From the NCBI GenBank assembly GCA_001792895.1, contig MARA01000010.1:1240001-1304000 (forward strand): DNA of 64,000 nt, written 5' to 3'. The notes below the pieces were generated by a model. That model was not told the origin of the DNA and did no database searches. It worked only from the letters and a program-made list of their open reading frames with translations. Of the stretch, positions 59,392-64,000 are shown one piece after another; within the stretch, counting starts at the first letter, position 1, and every line of letters begins with the position of its first letter. Made by a program: the position numbers and the translations under genes. Source of the stretch: Lentinus brumalis. Its lineage: Eukaryota > Basidiomycota > Agaricomycetes > Polyporales > Polyporaceae.

Positions 59392-60928
59392 ATGGCCGCC
59401 GCTATTCATGTCTGGTATGTCTAGGCCGTCTGCGACGCGTCTTGCTAGCTTCTGATCGCGGCCATTTGCCTTGTGACGTGCAGGAGTCTCGAGGTTAAGC
59501 CTGGAGAGGCTACCCCCTTCGTCCCTGCCGCCGACCTCAGGATTACGAACATGGCGCTCGGGGATGAAATCGCGGACGAGAAGAGCCGGACTACAGTGAA
59601 GCTCATCTACCGTCCCCCGGCGCCGAGGACGAGGACGAAGAGGACGAGGAGGACGAGGAAGAGCCCGCGGTCGCTTCTGCTGTGCTTGGCTCACTCACCC
59701 CCGGCAAGGTATGTTTCCCCTCTCGAGCTCTCAAACGCTGTCTAACAGTGTACTCCAAGATTGAGCAAGCCTCCATCGACCTCGTTTTGGGCGAGGAGGA
59801 GGAGTACTTGATCGAGGTCGTCGGCAAGAAGTGCGTCTTCACATTCAGCTCTTGTGAAACTCGTCCTCATCTAGCACAGCACGGTCTACTTGTCTGGTAA
59901 CTACATTGGTGCGTGTTCGCCGCTTGTCCTGGTGTCGTATTGAGTCTCATGATCATATCGACACTCTGCAGACCAGCAAGGATATGACCGACCCCCCTAC
60001 GACTCCGAGGACGAATCGGAAGACGACTACGACCTGCGCGACGTCAGCTCGGATGTGGAGATTGATCCTCATGAGTTGGACATGCTCAGTGATGACGAGG
60101 GGTAAGTCACAGCTCCTTGTCCGAGCTGAGACCTGTCTCACCGGCGTCTGTAGACGGTTCGAGGAGATTGTCGATGAGGAGGAGGCCCCTCAGGAAGCCT
60201 CAAAGGACAAGTCCAAGAAGCGTCCTCGTGAGTCAGACACTATGGAGACCGACGAGCAGGAGGGCAAGCTTTCCAAGTCGCAGAAGAAACAGTTGAAGAA
60301 GCTGAAGGCCGCTAACGGCGAGGCCGCGGAGGCGCCTTCTCCGGAGAAGAGCGAGAAGAAGGGTGAGGAGAAGGGCAAGAAGGAGAAGAAGGAGAAGGGT
60401 GAAAAGGAGAAGGGTGAAAAGGCGAAGAGCGTCGAGACCAAGACGCTTGCTGGTGGTGTGCAAGTCGAAGACCACAAGGCCGGAAACGGCCCTGCAGCCA
60501 AGCGTGGCAACCATGTCACCGTGCGGTACGTCGGAAAGCTCACGAACGGCAAGGTTTTCGATAAAAACACCAATGGCAAGCCGGTGAGTGGTAATCATCG
60601 ATAACGGCCATGAGCGAGGTCTGAGAGCTGCTGTAGTTCACGTTCCGACTTGGCAGTGGCGAAGTGATCAAGGGTATGTGACTATCGTTTATACTGGGGC
60701 CAATTATCGACTGACTTGATATCCAGGTTGGGATGTGGGCATTGAGGGCATGCACGTCGGTGGCGAGCGGAAGATCACCATCCCTGCGCCCATGGCATAC
60801 GGCAAGAAGGCGCAGCCCGGCATTCCTGCCAACTCGACTCTTGTCTTCGGTGAGTTCTGCGGTGATACGAACCCCAGTATAGAGACTGACAAAGCGCAGA
60901 GGTCAAGCTGCTCTCCATTGGCAAGTAA
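59392..60928 (+). CDS. FPR4: Nucleoplasmin-like FKBP peptidyl-prolyl isomerase (FPR3/FPR4 type), apparent one-base gap
   Basis: Nuclear or nucleolar histone-chaperone isomerase. An N-terminal nucleoplasmin-like domain ([55 protein letters not shown]) is followed by long acidic and lysine-rich stretches ([16 protein letters not shown]) and a C-terminal FKBP domain ([52 protein letters not shown]). Many small exons; exon 1 is MAAAIHVW. After KLIYRPP the frame must gain one base: an extra C in the run 59614-59618 turns an Arg-rich reading into the expected acidic [16 protein letters not shown]. This is probably a consensus error. FPR3 and FPR4 cannot be told apart here. Confidence 0.88.
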
Positions 60929-61455
60929 AGTTGTCAAAGCGCCGACTATACGTCTTGGTTGCCCCTCCTTCGTCGTGTTGAATGAGGGAGGAGTCTGCTC
61001 CACCTTGATCAAAATTACCGTAGTCACAATGTCTATGACAGATTATTCGTGGTTCGCTGTATTGGCACATTCAGTCATGTGTGAAGAGCCCTTCGATGTA
61101 TACCTCTGCACGGTATGGATGGAGCCCCAGGTCTGCGTGTATGCTGACGATGTCTCACGCAGTATCGCACACCTGTGGTACCGCGGTGGCTCGCCTTCAC
61201 ATCGTTCCTGTCGTTCACATGGCCGGCTCTATGCCTTGTCCCACGAATTCTGTTCTCGGCCCGCTAGATGTGTGCATTTGCAGTGCCACTTGCGGAGGCC
61301 GGACCCTCTGGGCGATCTAAGTTTGCAACGTTCAACCAAGTTTCGAGCGGTGGGAATGTGGCGCGGTTGATATAGGTGGTCTTATCACCCCCCTCATCCT
61401 GCCTGAAGCTGCTACATACCATCATCAGCTCATTCACCGACACCAGAGACGACAG
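60929..61455. other. Intergenic region between FKBP and hydrolase genes
   Basis: An open frame at 61081-61320 shows some cysteines but no splice or motif support. Otherwise nothing recognised. Confidence 0.4.
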
Positions 61456-63391
61456 ATGGCTGACCAGTCAATACAATATCACCACCACGGCCGATTCAAG
61501 GTGTTAGGTGGCGACTTGCCTGACGCTGTCACGGCGTATCAGACGTACGGCGACCGATCGAACCCGTGCATCGTGTTTCCGACGTGTTACGGAGCCAAGC
61601 TGGGATTAGGAAGTCAGTGGGTGCTCTCGTGTCTCGCCTATCGCTACCGCTGACAATTAGAACGTCTGAAGGTCAATCTTACCTCGTCGGGGAGAATAAG
61701 GTACGGCATTGTCACCATCGTGTCCTGTGTTGACAGAATTCGGGACGTGTCTGGCCGTTCGAACACACGTACAGGCTCTCGACCCGACACGGTACTTCGT
61801 GGTTACCTTCGCGCTGTTTTGCAACGGGGAGGTATGCCGGTTGTCTCACTTCCCCTTGTCATACTCAAGTCAACCGATCTGACGGCCATGTTTACATCTG
61901 TCCCGGCCTCTAGTCGTCATCGCCTTCGAATACAGTAAGTGTCTTCATCTCTGCCTTTTGCGATTTTCCGCCGCCAGTGCAAACCATGGCTCATCACTTG
62001 TGATGATAGCCGGCGCCGTACAATGGCCCGTATTTCCCAGCTATCTCGTATGAAGATAATATGTAAGCATTGAAGGTCATATTGCGACCATGACATGGCT
62101 GACGTATCGGCAGCCGTGCCCAATACGCCGTTCTGCAACACCTTGGTGTCACGAGAGTTCTGTGTGTAGTCGGGTTCTCTATGGGAGGGCAGCAGGTGCG
62201 TGGCGCTCATCATGCTATCCGACTCAGGATGAGATGATTATTGCGAGACAATAGGCTTACCACTGGGCCGCCGTATACCCTGACTTCGTGGACAAATTCG
62301 TCGCCATCTGTTCATCGGCGCGCACGAGTCCACACAACATATGGTCAGATTCCTCGATATGTAACGGGCAGCACGAGTTGATAAATTATGACATCTCAAC
62401 AGCTTCCTCGAGGGTCCGAAGGCTGCTCTGAAAGCTGCGCGTGACTTCGAGAATGGGCATTACACTTCTCCGCCCCAGGTTGGCATCCGGGCTTTCGCGC
62501 GGGCATACAGCGCCTGGGCGTACGGACAGACGGTGAGAGACTGAGACCGACTGCTTCGCAAGTTCGTCTTCCATGAGATCTCACAAGTCAAATTGACAGT
62601 GGTTCCGCCAACATCTGTACCGGATGGACGGTCTGTAAGTCGAATCGCTCAGCGGCGTCTACGCCTCCGTTACGACACTTTGAAACGTCGCTGTTCTTGT
62701 CGCTCTTCTGACCATTTCTGACCGTGACATACTGACTGTTCTAACGGCAACAGATATCCTACGCTGGAATCCTTTCTTCGCGAGGCATGGGAAGGCAGGT
62801 TCGTGACGAACTGGGACGCCAACGACATGCTCGCGCTGCTCGAAACCTGGCAACGCGGAGACATCTCGATCGTCCGAGACGGAGGGGATTTTGCGGGTTC
62901 TCTGCGGGCGATCAAGGCCAAGGCACTGATTATGCCTTGCAAGACTGACCTCTATTTCTGCGTACGTGATTCTTGCGTTCCATCTGCCCGTCACTGTCAT
63001 TGGCCACTGACGCTGGGGTTTATTTGGGTTCTTTCTCGCGGATGGCCATCGGCACCGGCACGCCGTCGTATCACCGTTGTTGGAAAACTTCCGTCTCTTG
63101 CAATGATTGCGTTCGATGCAACGCTTTCGCGTCGTATGTCTCCGCGACTGTTCATGTCCTTGGGTTTCGGGGGCACCAGCCTGAAGACAGCGTCAATGAA
63201 GTCTCGCAGCTCCGGGACGCCGAGCTCGCTGTCATTGACAGCGTGTGGGGCCATGCTGGTATGTCCGAGCCACGGATTTGTCAAGGACGCGCTCATGTGG
63301 ACACTTTGGACCTCTCTTTCTAGCTGGCGGAGGCGCCAACGCTGCGGATGTCGCGTTCATAACTACGAAGATTCACGAATTTCTGGCCTAG
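61456..63391 (+). CDS. MetX/homoserine-acetyltransferase-like alpha/beta hydrolase
   Basis: Begins MADQSIQYHHHGRFKVLGGD and continues over about ten small exons: YQTYGDRSNPCIVFPTCYG, SYLVGENKALDPTRYFVV, APYNGPYFPAISYEDN, then the nucleophile elbow VVGFSMGGQQAYHWAAVYP. The acid is in MPCKTDLYFPPED and the histidine in SVWGHAGG, completing a Ser-Asp-His triad. This is the fold of homoserine O-acetyltransferases, but many fungal members lack a proven acyltransferase role, so substrate is open. No signal peptide; cytosolic. The first intron is best read with donor GTGGGT after GLGSQ, which links to TSEGQSYLV in frame. Confidence 0.85.
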
Positions 63392-64000
63392 CGTGATAAG
63401 CAGTGGGAAACATTTACGTCGAAGCATAGAAACGGGCGGCACTTATATGCCTCGTTGCATGACAGGATATATAGTGTTGTGTGTACGCTGTCCATTCGAA
63501 AAGCGCTCTATGTACAAATATGACTGAATTGGTGCAGAAGCTCTTCTGATGACTTGCGCGTTTTTCTGCCTCAAAGTACTGTCCGAGGTTGGGAGCATGC
63601 TGCCACAGTCGCAACAGTTTCCATACGCCCTTTCGGCGGAGCCCATGCGAGAGTGGCAATAAGTAGGCGAATCAGTAGGAAGTAGTCAGTTGTTCCTGGC
63701 CACTAAAGTGGATCAGGTCTGTACTTGACAAATGACGCATCAAAATGGGGTGGGAAAGGCCACGTGGGTCCGCCTTCTGTGTTTTGGGTCGCTCAATGGG
63801 GTATATGTCTCGCACGATGCATGTGCAGCGTGCTCTTCTGTTTTGCGCTCGTAATCTGCAATAATCTGCAACTCTTGTGTTAGTGGCCCGGCACAGGCAT
63901 TTGACTGCGCGAGAAATAACTGTCCGTTGGTCTCCGTGAAAGGGTAATTGTCTCGAACGCACACCCCCACAACCACATACATACAGCAGGGTGCTACCAA
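63392..64000. other. Right-edge region; possible partial gene on the minus strand
   Basis: A minus-strand frame enters from the right edge (63740-64000; starts within the window as MVAPCCMYVVVGVCVRDNY) with a hydrophobic start, but no motif or intron evidence supports it. The rest is the 3' flank of the hydrolase gene. Confidence 0.25.

Overview
This is a gene-dense, intron-rich, roughly 57% GC fungal chromosome segment. Introns are mostly 50-65 nt with GT..AG ends, and nearly every conserved gene reads as basidiomycete: small double-psi beta-barrel (DPBB, RlpA-like) secreted proteins, an AA9 polysaccharide monooxygenase, DUF2264 and DUF6535 proteins, and a homeobox regulator. A wood- or litter-decaying agaricomycete (Polyporales-like) is the best guess; this is inference from gene content only.

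Layout. Positions 1-4120 hold the N-terminal part of a CTF4/WDHD1/Mcl1 replication gene (minus strand, running off the left edge) and a small secreted protein. About 5020-10465 is the left arm of a large inverted duplication, carrying three DPBB secreted-protein genes (A, B, C; plus strand). From 10.5 to 42.5 kb lies a spacer of about 32 kb with housekeeping and regulatory genes: a small basic protein, YSH1 (CPSF73), a DUF2264 protein, a RING E3 ligase, a homeobox factor, WEE1, an unrecognised Cys-rich protein, GOT1, a PBS2-type MAPKK, a BAG/ubiquitin-like co-chaperone and two further DPBB genes (D, E; minus strand). About 42497-49350 is the right arm, the mirror image of the left (C', B', A'; minus strand). 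From 50.3 to 64 kb lie an AA9 LPMO, a TatD hydrolase, a DUF6535 membrane protein, HEM2, a FITM/SCS3-type ER protein, ARPC4, a nucleoplasmin-like FKBP and a MetX-like alpha/beta hydrolase.

The main structural discovery is the pair of about 5.4-kb inverted arms. Divergence between them is low (in the A genes exon 3 is identical and intron 2 differs at two positions). The right copy of B is split by a 1,470-bp insertion with CACTGCGT terminal inverted repeats and a 3-bp AGT target-site duplication, a CACTA-like non-autonomous transposon that carries a non-transposase coding fragment. Left copy C is frameshifted, so each of the A, B and C types keeps at least one intact copy but on different arms. 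A decayed DPBB relic near 11.0-11.2 kb suggests the left copy once extended further towards the spacer.

A caution on data quality: at least four otherwise conserved genes (homeobox, BAG, FKBP, DUF6535), and also gene C, need one extra base at a G/C run to stay in frame. This looks like consensus base-calling error as much as biology, and it weakens any pseudogene call that rests on a single frameshift. Exon boundaries below were inferred by eye from splice sites, phase and protein conservation.
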